Of a DNA stretch of 64,000 nt, positions 11,226 through 23,045 are shown in pieces (position 1 is the first letter of the stretch; each line of letters starts with the position of its first letter). The notes under the pieces were generated by a model. It was not told where the DNA came from and made no database searches. It saw nothing but the letters and a program-made list of their open reading frames with translations. The stretch is from positions 15,131,501-15,195,500 of the forward strand of contig CM070910.1 in the NCBI GenBank assembly GCA_036417435.1, in the 5' to 3' direction. Made by a program: the position numbers and the translations under genes. This DNA comes from Inia geoffrensis (taxonomy: Eukaryota; Chordata; Mammalia; Artiodactyla; Iniidae).

Positions 11226-14200
11226 GGTCACAGGAACACACAGCTCAATAATTACCTTAACGTGAATGGATTAAATGCTCCAACCAAGAGACACAGACTT
11301 GCTGAATGGATACAAAAACAAGACCCATATATACACTGTCTACAAGAGACCCACTTCAGACCTAGGGACACATACAGACTGAAAGGGAGGGGATGGAAAA
11401 AGATATTCCATGCAAATGGAAATCAAAAGAAAGCTGGAGTAGCAATACTCATATCAGATAAAATAGGCTTTAAAATAAAGAATGTTACAAGAGACAAGGA
11501 AGGCCACTACATAATGATCAAGGGATCAATCCAAGAAGGTACAACAATTGTAAATATATATGCACCCAACATAGGAGCACCTCAATACATAAGGCAACTG
11601 CTAACAGCTGTAAAAGAGGAAATTGACAGTAACACAGTAATAATGGGGGGCGTTAACACCTCATTTACAACAATGGACAGATCATCCAAAATGAAAATTA
11701 AAAGGAAACACAAGTTTTAAATGTCACAATACACCAGATACATTTAACTGATATGTATAGGACACTCCATCGAAAAACAGCAGATTACACTTTCTTCTCA
11801 AGTGCACACAGAACATTCTCCAGGACAGATCACATCTTGGGTCACAAATCAAGCCCCAGTAAATTTAAGAAAATTGAAATCATATCAAGCATCTTTTCTG
11901 ACCACAACGCTATGAGATTAGAAATGAATTACAGGGAAAAGAAAACATTAAAAACACAAACACATGGAGGCTGAACAATATGTTACTAAATAACCAAGTG
12001 ATCACTGAAGAAATCAAAGAGGAAATCAAAAAATACCTAGAGACAAATGAAAATGAAGACACAACGATCCAAAACCTATGGGAGGCAGCAAAAGCAGTTC
12101 TAAGTGGAAGTTTATAGCTATACAAGCCTACCTCAAGAAACAAGGAAAATCTCAAATAAACAATCTAACCTTACCTAAAGGAACTAGAGAAAGAACAAAC
12201 AAAACCCACAGTTAGCAGAAGGAAAGAAAACATAAAGATCAGAGCAGAAATCAATGAAATAGAAACAAAGAAAACAACAGCAAAGATCAATAAAACTGAA
12301 AGCCGGTTCTTTGAGAAGATAAGCAAAATTGATAAACCATCAGTCAGGCTTATCAAGAAAAAGAGGGAGAGGACTCAAATCAATAAAATTAGAAATGAAA
12401 AAGGAGAATTTACAAAACACACCACAGAAATACAAAGCATCCTAAGAGACTACTACAAGCAACTCTATACCAATAAAATGGACAACCTAGAAGGAATGGA
12501 CAAATTCTTAGAAAGGTATAACCTCTCAAGACTGAACCAGGTAGAAAGAGAAAATATGAACAGACAAATCACAAGTAACGAAATTGAAAGTGTGATGAAA
12601 CATCTTCCAACAAACGTCCAGGACCAGATGGCTTCACAGGTGAATTCTATCAAACGTTTAGAGAAGAGCTAACACCCATCCTTCTCAAACTCTTCCAAAA
12701 ACTTCCAGAGGAAGGAACACACCCCAACTCATTCTAAGAGGCCACCATCACCCTGATACCAAAACCAGACAAAGATACTACAAAAAAATAAAATTACAGA
12801 CCAGTATCACTGATGAATATAGATGCAAAAATCCTCAACAAAATACTAGCAAACAGAATCCAACAACACTTTAAAAGGATCATACACCATGATCAAGTGG
12901 GGTTTATCCCAGAGATGCAAAGATTCTTCAATATACGCAAATCAATCAATGTGATACACCATATTAACAAATTGAAGAATAAAAACCATATGATCATCTC
13001 AAGAGATGCAGAAAAAGCTTTTCACAAAATTCAACTCCCATTTATGATAAAAACTCTCCAGAAAGTGGGCACAGACGGAACCTACCTCGACATAATAAAG
13101 GCCATATACGACAAACCCACAGCAAACATCATGCTAAATGGTGAAAAACTGAGAGCATTTCCTCTAAGATCAGGAACAAGACAAGGATGTCCACTCTCAC
13201 CACTATTATTCAACATAGTTTTGGAAGTCCTAGGCACAGCAATCAGAGAAGAGAAAGAAACATAAGGAAACCAAATTAAAAAAGAAGTAAAACTCTCACT
13301 GTTTGCAGAGGACATGATACTGTACATAGAGAATCCTAAAAATGCCATCAGAAAACTACTAGAGCTAATCAACGAATTTGGTAAAGTTGCAGGATACAAA
13401 ATTAATGCACAGAAATCTCTTGCATTCCTACATACTAATTATGAAAAATCTGAAAGAGAAATTAAGGAAATGCTCCCATTTACCATTGCAACAAAAAGAA
13501 TAAAATACCTAGGAATAAACCTACCTAGGGAGACAAAAGACCTGTATGCAGAAAACTTTAAGACACTGATGAAAAAAATTAAAGATGATACAAACAGATG
13601 GAGAGATATACCATGTTCTTGGATTGGAAGAATCAATACTGTGAAAATGAGGGCTTCCCTGGTGGCGCAGTGGTTGGCAGTCCACCTGGCGATACAGGGG
13701 ACACGGGTTCGTGCCCCAGTCCGGGAAGATCCCACATGCTGCAGAGTGGCTAGGCCCGTGAGCCATGGCCGCCGGGCCTGCACGTCCAGAGCCTGTGCTC
13801 CGCAACGGGGGAGGCCACAACAGCAAGAGGCCCGCGTACCACAAAACAAAACAAAACAAAACAAAAAAGTACTGTGAAAATGACTATACTACTCAAAGCA
13901 ATCTATAGATTTAATGCAATCCCTATCAAATTACCGATGGCATTTTTTTACAGAACTAGAACAAAATATCTTAAAATTTGTACAGTGACACAATAGATCC
14001 TGAATAGGCAAAGCAGTCTTGACGGGAAAAAAATGGAGCTGGAGGAGTCAGACTCGCTGACTTCAGACTATACTACAAAGCTACAGTAATCAAGACAATA
14101 TGGTACTGGCACAAAAACAGAAACATCTATCAATGAAACAAGATAGAAAGTCCAGAGATAAACCCACGCACCTATGGTCAACTAATGTATGACAAAGGAG

Positions 14201-15240
14201 GCAAGGATATACAATGGAGAAAAGACAGTTTCTTCAATAAGTGGTGCTGGGAAAACTGGACAGCTACATATAAAAGAATGAAATTAGAACACTCTCTAAC
14301 ACCATACACAAAAAGAAACTCAAAATGGATTAGAGACCTAAATGTAAGTTCGGAGAGTATAAAACTCTTAGAGGAAAACACAGGAAGAACATTCTTTGAC
14401 ATAAATCACAGCAAGACCTTTTTTGATCCACCTCCTAGAGTAATGGAAATAAAAACAAAAATAAACAATTGGGACCTAATGAAACTTAAAAGCTTTTGCA
14501 CAGCAAAGAAAACCATAAACAAGATGAGAAGACAACCCTCAAAATGGGAGAAAATATTTGCAAACGAATCAACAAAGAATTAATCTCCAAAATATTTAAA
14601 TAGCTCATGCAGCTCAATATTAAAGAAACACACAGGCCAATCCAAAAATGGGCAAAAGACCTAAACAGACATTTCTCCAAAGAAGACATACAGATGGCCA
14701 AGAAGCCCATGAAAAGCTGCGCAACGTCACTAATTATTAGAGAAATGTAAATCAAAACTACAATGAGGTATCACCTCACACCAGTTAGAATGGGCATCAT
14801 CAGGAAATCTACAAACAACAAATGCTGGAGGGGGTGTGGAGAAAAGGGAACCCTCTTGCATTGTTGGTGGGAATGTAAATTGATACAGCCACTATGGAGA
14901 ACAGTATAAAACTAAAAATAGAATTACCATATGACCTAAGAATCCCACTACTGGGCATATACCCAGAGAAAACTGTAATTCAAAAAACACATGCACTCCA
15001 ATGTTCACTGCAGCACAATTTACAACAGCCAGGTCATGGAAGCAACCTAAATGCCCATCGACAGACGAACGGGTGAAGATGTGGTATGTGTATACAATGG
15101 AATATTACTCAGCCATAAAAAGGAATGAAATTGGGTCATTTGTAGAGAAGTGGGTGGATCTAGAGACTGTCATACAGAGTGAAGTAAGTCAGAAAAAGAA
15201 AAACAAATATCGTGTATTAACACATATATGTGGAACCTAG
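11226..15240 (+). pseudogene. L1 ORF2 remnant (endonuclease and reverse transcriptase), broken
   Basis: The endonuclease part (from about 11262) shows LAEWIQKQDPYIHCLQETHF with the catalytic Glu. The usual GDFNT motif reads GGVNT, so its Asp is lost. Frames break at 11720 and after. The reverse transcriptase part at 12813-13265 shows [20 protein letters not shown] and [12 protein letters not shown]. The catalytic block reads FAED at 13303-13314 where the 29.1 kb copy reads FADD. The C-terminal part ends with YSAIKRNEIGSF and a stop at 15240. Several frameshifts plus a SINE make it inactive. Confidence 0.92.
13651..13869 (+). mobile_element. CHR SINE (short type) inside L1 ORF2
   Basis: Starts gggcttccctggtggcgcag. 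It has the polymerase III A box TGGCGCAGTGG and the B box GGTTCGTGCCC of tRNA-Glu origin, and ends in an (AAAAC)n tail. A perfect 14 bp target duplication TACTGTGAAAATGA is at 13637-13650 and 13870-13883, so the insertion postdates the L1. Confidence 0.97.
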
Positions 15241-15548
15241 AAAAATGGTACAGGTGAACCTGTTTGAAGGACAGAAGTTGAGACACAGATGTAGAGAACA
15301 AACGTATGAACACCAAGGGGGGAAAGCCGCAGCGGGGTGGGGATGGTGGTGTGATGAATTGGGCGATTGGGATTGACAGGTGCACACTGATGTGTATAAA
15401 ATTGATGACTAATAAGAACATGCCATATAAAAAAATAAATAAAATAACATTCAAAAAAAAAAGAAAAAGAAAACATTACCTATAACTTCAGACTCTTTTT
15501 GACTTTTTTAGTCAAGTAGTTGTCCTAATTCTTTATGGTTTCCTTTTA

Positions 15549-15766
15549 TTTCTTTATTTTTTAAAATTTTATTTGCGGTATGCGGGCCTCTTACTGCTGT
15601 GGCCTCTCCCGTTGAGGAGCACAGGCTCCGGACGCGCAGGCTCAGCGGCCATGGCTCACGGGCCCAGCCTCTCCGCGGCACGTGGGATCCTCCCGGACCG
15701 GGGCACGAACCCGCGTCCCCTGCATCGGCAGGCGGACTCTCAACCACTGCGCCACCAGGGAAGCCC
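15549..15766 (-). mobile_element. CHR SINE (short type)
   Basis: Reverse-complement CHR SINE: T-rich tail at 15549-15575 and head 'gcgccaccagggaagccc'. Perfect 15 bp target duplication TATGGTTTCCTTTTA at 15534-15548 and 15767-15781. Confidence 0.97.
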
Positions 15767-15879
15767 TATGGTTTCCTTTTAGTACCTCATATTCCTACAT
15801 AATTTTTAACGAATAGGTAGAATTTTGTAGTCTGCTCTTTTACTTTAAAATTATCAGGGTTTTCTTGCTGTACTACAAA

Positions 15880-16140
15880 CTTCCAAAAATTTAAGTGGCA
15901 ACTTATAATTTTGTTGTTGGTGTACCAAGATTTGCAAAATTGTTCTCCCTGCTATTAGATGTTTGGGTTGTTTCCAATATAAATAATGCTGCAAAATAGC
16001 TGTGCATATGGGCTTTAACCTCTTTCAAATTATATTCTTGGAATAAATTCCCAAGGGTGAGAGTATGGTGCCAGAGGGTATAAAATTTTTTTATGACTGT
16101 TGATATGCTTTTGACAAATTGAAAAACATTTCTTTGAAAG
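15880..16140 (-). repeat. Ancient L1 fragment
   Basis: 'tgtttgggttgtttccaata', 'aataatgctgcaaaatagct', 'attcttggaataaattccca' and 'ttgatatgcttttgacaaat' follow antisense L1 3' region text. Confidence 0.65.
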
Positions 16141-16339
16141 TATTCAATTTGGAATGAACATAGCTACAAGTCATTTTCCTCCCCTTTACTACATTTCCTT
16201 TGAACAAGCAATGCAGCTATGTTATGATATTTTAAAAACTGTTTAATGTCACCCTATAGTTAGAAGTAGACTATTATGTACATTTCACATAATGGGGTTT
16301 GATCAAGTGATCTCTAGTCTTTCCAACCTGATGCACATG

Positions 16340-16442
16340 TCCACTTGAAGCTCCCCTATTACACTGTAAACTCCATAAGGATAGGGACCATGTCTGTTAA
16401 CATTGCAAGGCACATAGTAGGCACTGAATTAACGTATATACC
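16340..16442 (+). repeat. L2 LINE 3' end
   Basis: 'aaactccataaggataggga', 'ccatgtctgttaaca' and 'ggcacatagtaggcactgaa' are the L2 3' end. Confidence 0.8.
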
Positions 16443-16794
16443 TCCAAACCAAACCAAAGGGAGTAGAAAGTTTCAAAACACTTGGTAAAAACGCTTCTTT
16501 TATTAATAACATATTTTATTTATAAACATGTAATTCCCTTGTGAAAGTTGCATGCTCAAATTCTCTTTAAAAAACCTGAACTCCTCCCTTCCTCAGCCTT
16601 CACATATAGTTACCAAGTTCTCCTACCTTCATCAGCTCAGGGCTGCCAAAGGGAAAACTCCCAAGATCCCTAACATAAACACAAAGGCCACCCTAATGTA
16701 ACTACCTTCACTTTCCTCACCCTCTGCCTCAAATTTCATGTTTCAGTAATACCACTTCCAGGAGAGCCCACACGAAGCATGTGATTTGTCATCC

Positions 16795-17085
16795 TCACCG
16801 CTCTTCTCCCATCTGGAATGTTCTTCTCTCCCCTCTCCCTTAAAGCCTTAGCTCAGATGCTTCATTTCCTGGAAGCTTGCTCTGAACTTCTCAGGCAGAG
16901 GAAGCTACCCCTTCTGCCCCTCCTAGCCCTCTGGTTTGTTGCTCCACAGAGCCCACATCCATCTCTGCATGTAGCATCCTAATTAGACGTATGTGTCATC
17001 TCCCATGTGGAGGGCCGGGGCCATATCTCATTCACCTTTGTATCTCTAGTACCAAGTGCAAAAAAAATGAGTGAATTAACAAAGA
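16795..17085 (+). repeat. L2 LINE fragment
   Basis: 'catctggaatgttcttctct', 'agccttagctcagatgcttc', 'gaagcttgctctgaacttct' and 'catatctcattcacctttgt' follow L2 sequence order. Confidence 0.8.
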
Positions 17086-17089
17086 AAAG

Positions 17090-18590
17090 AAGAAACTATC
17101 AGAGAGGGAGTCAGCTATTATTCAACATGGAAAGGTAGATAGACATAGACATAAAATAGAATTTAAACAATTAATAGTTTTCTTACAGCTCCCTATCATA
17201 TCTTTTTTTCTTAAAATACCAAAACCATTTTAATAAGAGCTATAAACGTCATATCTGAAAAAGACAGACTACCTCAAATGTCTACATAAGCTGGACAAGA
17301 TTAATTTCATGTTGGGAGGGAGGAAGCACAGTAACAAAGAGAACTTCAGTTAGGGAAGGAAACAGGATGCAGTAGTAAAGGTCTAGGACTGTGGCTTCCA
17401 AATGCAAGGGGAATATGGAGGCAAACAATACGAAGAAAACAGGAAGAAGTGCCAGATTCTCATCCGTGGAAAACTGTTTGGAAATACTGCATGTATTTTT
17501 ATTTGTTTTCAAATATCAGACTGCTAAGGACAACAGAAGGTATGCTGGTGGGTCAGTAATTCCAAAAGTAAGGACCACTTAATACGGTGTCATCAACAAG
17601 AACTAACTTCAACATGGACACCGTGCAGTGCTGTGTGTCTGCGTCTTAGTCCCACGGGCAAGGGGGACAGTGTCTGGTTGTGATAAGGGGACCAGTTCCA
17701 TTTCCTCGGCAAATCCTGGGACTGGTCGACATCGAAAACCCATAAGTTAAGTTTTCCTAGTGACCTGAAATAAGCAATTTATTCCCTTACTGTCTTTGCT
17801 GCTCTCTATAAATTTTAAAACAGATACAGGAGAAGGAATTATTTAATGTGGATTGTAGTACAGACTTGGTCTTGAGTCACGAAGCAAGTACGTTTACTAT
17901 GATTTAGCAAATCCTGAAGAGCACATAATGTAGACTTCTGCAAGCTGCATGTTTTAAAAGGTTTGCGAGAAACTGCCCGTGCCACAAGAATTATTTGTCT
18001 TGGCAATCTCATTTTTTTGGCGGGGGTGGGGGGGCAAGGGCGATGGGGTTGTTTACAGCTATTCAACTTACAGCATGAATGGAAACAGGAAATGCTGACA
18101 GATACTCTGTGTGAGCACAGAAGCTTGTAGATAGGGATTCTGTAGCCTGGCTTGATTCAAACTTCAAAACCCATAATCTGCTCAGAAAGGAACTGTCAGT
18201 GGGTCTGCTCTGGGAAGGGACTATTTGGACAAATACTCTTAGTAAGCTACACAGGAAACAGAGCTCTGGGTAAAAACCAGTACTGGACAACTGGGTGGCT
18301 GGCTCTCTATGCTGATCTGCTAGGACACCCCGAGTCCCATGGTACAAACTGAACAGAAACAATAACAACAGAAAAGCCACTACTGCCAGGCACACTTGCC
18401 ATCTATGAAATTCTTCAATAAGGCAGAGAGAATGATTTTTATATTGAAGTTATTCTATCACATCCCCAACTTGCTATACACAGAGAAGTTGCAGTGATGA
18501 TTAGGACTCAGATTTTAGAGTAATCACTGATCTGCTACCTTAAAAAAAAAAAAAAAAAGCATTAACGTCATGACATCATAGGCAGGCCCT
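17090..18590. other. Intron sequence without recognised element
   Basis: Read on both strands. Apart from a G-rich tract near 18018-18032 and an A run at 18541-18558, I see no gene, RNA or repeat family I can name. Confidence 0.4.
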
Positions 18591-18599
18591 ATAAGCCAT

Positions 18600-18695
18600 G
18601 GGTTCATAAAATTCTACAGCTATGAGGGACCTTTAGGGATAACATACTCTAACCTCTTCAGGGCTCCTATGTGCCAGGTAAGCTCTCTTCTTGAG
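18600..18695 (-). repeat. Possible MIR-related fragment
   Basis: 'aaaattctacagctatgagg' followed by 'gacctttagggataacatac' and 'tctaacctcttc' resembles the MIR variant 'agctggaagggaccttagag'. Confidence 0.35.
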
Positions 18696-19184
18696 ATAAC
18701 AATGAAGAACCTGCTATGCTGTCTCAGGTCCCTCTGATGCCCAGCCCAGAGCGCTCCTTTCTATATTACATACGCTCGGCCATTCTGCCCAAAAGCACTC
18801 TTGATTAAACATATACATCCCAGAATTTAGGAAAAACCTTTGTTTCTTCTCATTCAGTAATTACGGAACCTCTATGACCCTGCCAGGCATCTAAGCATTT
18901 ATCGATGTGCCCTTGTCTTCACTTAGTGAGCAAACAGGGCTGCCAGCACATTGTTAACAAGACAAAGATGAGAAAGATTCATTCATTACCTAATAACAAA
19001 GGAACATCTTTCTAACCTTTCTTTTCATTTTTTTCCTGCTTGAATTCCCTTTGGTACCTTAAAATGTTTATTTATCAGTATGTAGGCAAACTGGAATCAA
19101 CTCTCTTTCACGATTACTTCTAGATGATCTCATGGGTTAGTACGTTTACTGAACCCATTTCTATGGAATCACAATCTTAAGTGC

Positions 19185-19335
19185 AGTTCAGTCGTTCTCA
19201 ACTGGGGACATCTGTCAATACCTGGAGTCACTCTTGGTTACTGTAACTGGCATCTAGTAAGTAGGAGCTAGGGAGGCTGCTAAACATCCTAGAATGCAGA
19301 GGACAGCCGCACACCCGCTTAAAAACAACAACAAA
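19185..19335 (+). repeat. hAT-type (MER5/MER20-like) DNA transposon fragment
   Basis: 'cagtcgttctcaactgggga', 'ctggagtcactcttggttac', 'gctgctaaacatcctagaat' and 'gcagaggacagcc' match a non-autonomous hAT repeat; the exact family is not fixed. Confidence 0.6.
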
Positions 19336-19809
19336 AAACCCCACCTAGAATTATCTACCCAGAATGCCTAAAGAGGCAGACACTCTGCTCTAGTTCAAGC
19401 AGGACAAAGGAGCCTTGTACTTTCTAGACACTCTTCCTGAGAACGTTACAAATGCATTTGCTCCATCAGAACAAAACAATGTACAAGATTATGTTAACGA
19501 TAACCGTACGTCCCATGAGACCCTGAAATATGAGTAAAAACTCCACTCAGCAAAGTCTGATGCGCTGTGTCAACGACGTGTTTACTACAACACGGCAGTT
19601 CCTAGTGGTGAAAAGTAGTGTCTCACAGGTGACTGATGCACGAACTTCGTAAGGAAGCGAGGAATACAGGACAACACGGGTGATGGCAATGATCTGTCTT
19701 ACTACTAAGAACAAACATATATGATGGAAAAAGCTATTCAAATAGAGACTGGGGCTTGGGGAGAGGCACAGACGTTGACATTTACTGACATGCCTGTGTG
19801 TCTGGCAAT

Positions 19810-19985
19810 GCACTAGACATTCTCCATCTCATTTCACTTTTTATCACCTTCATCCTCTGCTTACAGATTATGAAGTTAAAGATGTAAAAGTTTAAATAAT
19901 TTTTTTTCCAAGGTCAAACAGTTAGAAGGCGATAGAGCTTGGATGGAAATCATGGTCCATCTGACTGCTGGCTAGGCCCCTACTC
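19810..19985 (-). repeat. MIR SINE
   Basis: 'ttacagattatgaagttaaa', 'ccaaggtcaaacagttagaa' and 'gatagagcttggatggaaat' are antisense MIR. Confidence 0.7.
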
Positions 19986-20216
19986 CATCCTGCCCCGTCC
20001 ACGTATAACTGATCCTGCAGCAATTCTTTAACTCAGCCGCTTGGCAAGTTGTGTACCAAGATGTAAATCTCAACACCTTGCACTTCAATAATAATTTGAT
20101 ATCTAAGATGTAGCTCTAGATTCTTTTCCTGAACCCCAGACTTGTTTTCTAATTGCAATGTGGCCCTGCTGTGATAAAAGAGAGTAAGTAATCTGCAGTC
20201 TTCTTCTCTATTATAT

Positions 20217-20277
20217 TTCTTCCCTCCCTTCCTTCCCCTCTCTCACTCCTTCCTTCCATTCTCTCTCTCTCTCTCAA
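20217..20277. repeat. CT-rich low-complexity tract
   Basis: Runs of TCCC, TTCC and a (CT)n block ending 'tctctctctctctc'. Confidence 0.9.
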
Positions 20278-20279
20278 TT

Positions 20280-21690
20280 CAGAAAGTTCTTTTCTCTCTT
20301 AGAGCAATTCATTTAGGGATAATGAATCTCATCCTTTCCCAGCTCTCAGCCTACAGTGCTGACTGAGTTCTGGGCAGTGGTGGGCAGTATACTGGTGAAA
20401 AAGAAAGAACTGCAAGGACCAGCTCCGTCTGGGTTTGGTATCCAACACCAGCAGAAACAGGTCACAGGTAGAGAACACTTGCTCTGCAATCTGGCCTCCT
20501 GAGAACCAGATGGTATTCTGGGAGTCAGGAGCTATTTCACCACCTTTCACTGGATGAGTCAGATCCCAAGATGGGTCTTCCCAGCCTCCTCCAAGCCAGG
20601 CGTCCACCCTCCGGCACTGGCTGGGGAAATGACCAGCCCCAACTCTCTTGTATGGGTTTTCCTTTCCAAATTGCACACCACGGTGGGAGAAAAGGCAACA
20701 AATACTTCAGATATGAAATTCTCGTTTTTGCTTTTACACTGGGGAAAACCCTCCTTAGGCTCTGGGATAGAGTTAAACTGAGGCACCAAGAGTTGTGCCT
20801 GAGTTTCTGGCTACTTGAGACACCTGAATATTGTCACTATCATAGCAAACTGAGCTTCCACCTTGCTGTGTCACTAAGGGTTTACTCCATGTGTACTCAG
20901 AAGATTAGAATTTTCAGATTTCACAGCCACTTTATAATGGTAATAATTTTTCTCTCCATGATACATGCAACCAACATACATATCAAATACACAACATAGT
21001 GAGTCCCCGTTACTTTGGGACGTGAACTTGAATTTATGGACTGTTAGAGGGCTCACAGAAGAGCTAGCCTTCGCAATCAGTTTAGCTCAAAATAGGTTGA
21101 GATAAGAAGTATGTCTGCACAGGGCAGATTTTGCTAACTTAATCCTCAAAAGAATTTCTAGTAAACAGAGGGAGAAATAAAACTGTAGCTTTCATTCAGT
21201 TAGCACTTCTTTCTCATGACAAATCAGAAATGATAACAAAACCTTTGTACAGCAAGAAGTAAGGTACATGCTGGACTAGGCTTCATTCTGAAGCACTTTG
21301 GGCTATAAGTCTTGAATAATGCTAAAGGAATGGAAACTGGACTCTTCAAACTGCCTTTTTCTACCCTATGTAAACATGTCTACTCCACTGCAGCTGTCTA
21401 CAGATAAACTCAGGGCAAGTGGAGTTCAGAGTCACAGAAGCACATAAACTCTCAATTGCAGCTCAAGGTAGGCTGCTGGCCTTCGAGGATTTTAATTATT
21501 TTCTCAATGACTAGAAGGAGACTAAGTAAACCAGGATGAATCAATAAATGACAGGAGAAGCTCTGTACTATTACTACAGCTGGAAAAAAAAGCGTGGGGG
21601 GACTTGATTTAGAACGTACTAATTTTAAGGATCCAGCTTAAGACTATGAAATTCTACAAGAAAATGAAATCCTTTCTGCTCTTTCGGACT
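20280..21690. other. Intron sequence without recognised element
   Basis: Several short open frames overlap at 20554-20999 on both strands but show no known domain, no splice-consistent conservation and no codon pattern I can support. Treated as noncoding. Confidence 0.4.
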
Positions 21691-21727
21691 TGTCTTTGGT
21701 CTGTTTTTTTTTAATTTGTTTGGTTTT

Positions 21728-22010
21728 TTAAAAATTTATTTATTTTTGGCTGTTTTGGGTCTTCGTTTCTGGGCAAGGGCTTTCTCTAGTTGCGGCGAGC
21801 GGGGGCCACTCTTCATCACGGTGCGCGGGCCTCTCACTATCGCGGCCTCTCTTGTTGCAGAGCACAGGCTCCAGACGCACAGGCTCAGTAGTTGTGGCGC
21901 ACGGGCCTAGTTGCTCCGCAGCATGTGGGATCTTCCCAGACCCAGGCTCGAACCCGTGTCCCCTGCACTGGCAGGCAGATTCTCAACCAGTGCACCACCA
22001 GGGAAGCCCC
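21728..22010 (-). mobile_element. CHR SINE (long, older type)
   Basis: Antisense head 'tgcaccaccagggaagcccc' at the right and long-type tail text 'tttggctgttttgggtcttc' and 'tctctagttgcggcgagcgg' at the left. A possible imperfect duplication, CTGCTCTTTCGG near 21677 and CCTGCTCTTCGG near 22011, would place extra A-rich tail between it and the left copy. Confidence 0.9.
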
Positions 22011-22806
22011 CCTGCTCTTCGGTTTTATTAAATGTCTTAGGGTCAAATTTTCATCAAGTATACAGATTCAACTGGGCACAAGAAAAAGAAACCAATTAAA
22101 AAAGAAAAAAATATTAATATCAACATGTGCCTTTCCTCTTTCTTACCTTTTTGGTGATGGCAGTGCTTACACACATTAGGGGAAGTTTGGTAGTTGTACA
22201 GAAGCATGAGAAGGTTACAGGGGATTTATTGGGAGAAAAGGAAAGAAAAGATAAGGAAAGTATATAAAGGACATCGGTCCGTATGAACTATCTGTTTTTG
22301 GTAGCAATAAAAACTTCAAAAATACCAGTAATGCCACTTAGATGTACTTTGGTATCAGGATCCAGAATCCTTCTTTCAGAGAATTAATTAGGTACAGACG
22401 CTGGTTCCTGTTATTTGAACCCATCGGTATACATCTTGTTTTGTAAAATGATTTTGACCAAAGTGAAATTGGATTTTGAAAAAAATGTTTAGATGAAAAT
22501 TAAATTATACATGTCACTTTTTACCTCCTCTATAAAAATCCAACTGAATTAAATTCATAAATTCATTACCCAAAGATGCCAACTTCTTGTACAGATCATG
22601 AGCACCTGTACAATGTCGTTGCTTCGACCAGGGTTTTAACCCTTCCATTTTTAGCCAACTGTGGTACCCCAAAGTTCTGGCTAAGGGCCTGGATTTTAGG
22701 TGACTGCTTGGGGCAGAGCTGTTCTCTTGCAGTTCCTGAAAACCGGACACTAGGAAAATAACTTGAAACAAATTCTGAAAGTCTCTGCTAACAACATGCC
22801 TTAATT

Positions 22807-23030
22807 AATTAATTAATTTTTCTTTTTTTTTTTTCTTGCGGTACGCGGGCCTCTCACTGTTGTGGCCTCTCCCGTCGCGGAGCACAGGCTCCGGACGCGC
22901 AGGCTCAGCGGCCATGGCTCACGGGCCCAGCCGCTCCGCGGCATGTGGGATCTTCCCGGACCCGGGGCACGAACCCGCGTTCCCTGCATCGGCAGGCGGA
23001 CTCTCAACCACTGCGCCACCAGGGAAGCCC
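22807..23030 (-). mobile_element. CHR SINE (short type)
   Basis: Antisense CHR SINE with T-rich tail at left. Perfect 15 bp target duplication CAACATGCCTTAATT at 22792-22806 and 23031-23045. Confidence 0.96.
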
Positions 23031-23045
23031 CAACATGCCTTAATT

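Larger units (their letters stand above)
10180..15475 (+). mobile_element. L1 retrotransposon, nearly full length, 5' UTR truncated, dead
   Basis: It starts in the last ~85 bp of the L1 5' UTR ('gcagacagacagcagaagca'), then has ORF1 remnants, ORF2 remnants and a 3' UTR ending in A-rich 'ataaaaaaataaataaaata'. Comparison with the 61.3 kb copy shows what is missing at the 5' end. A CHR SINE interrupts ORF2 at 13651. Possible imperfect target duplication: aagaaaagaaaaac before and aagaaaaagaaaac after. It lies antisense to MTHFD1L within its 32.7 kb intron. Confidence 0.95.

Noticed and set aside
13439..13864. Minus-strand open frame of 141 codons with Cys/Arg-rich start
   Set aside because: It is the antisense of the CHR SINE joined to antisense L1 ORF2. 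The same kind of protein text recurs at every CHR SINE in the window.
20554..20999. Overlapping open frames on both strands, up to 142 codons
   Set aside because: No domain or conservation evidence, and frames on both strands of the same bases point to chance.
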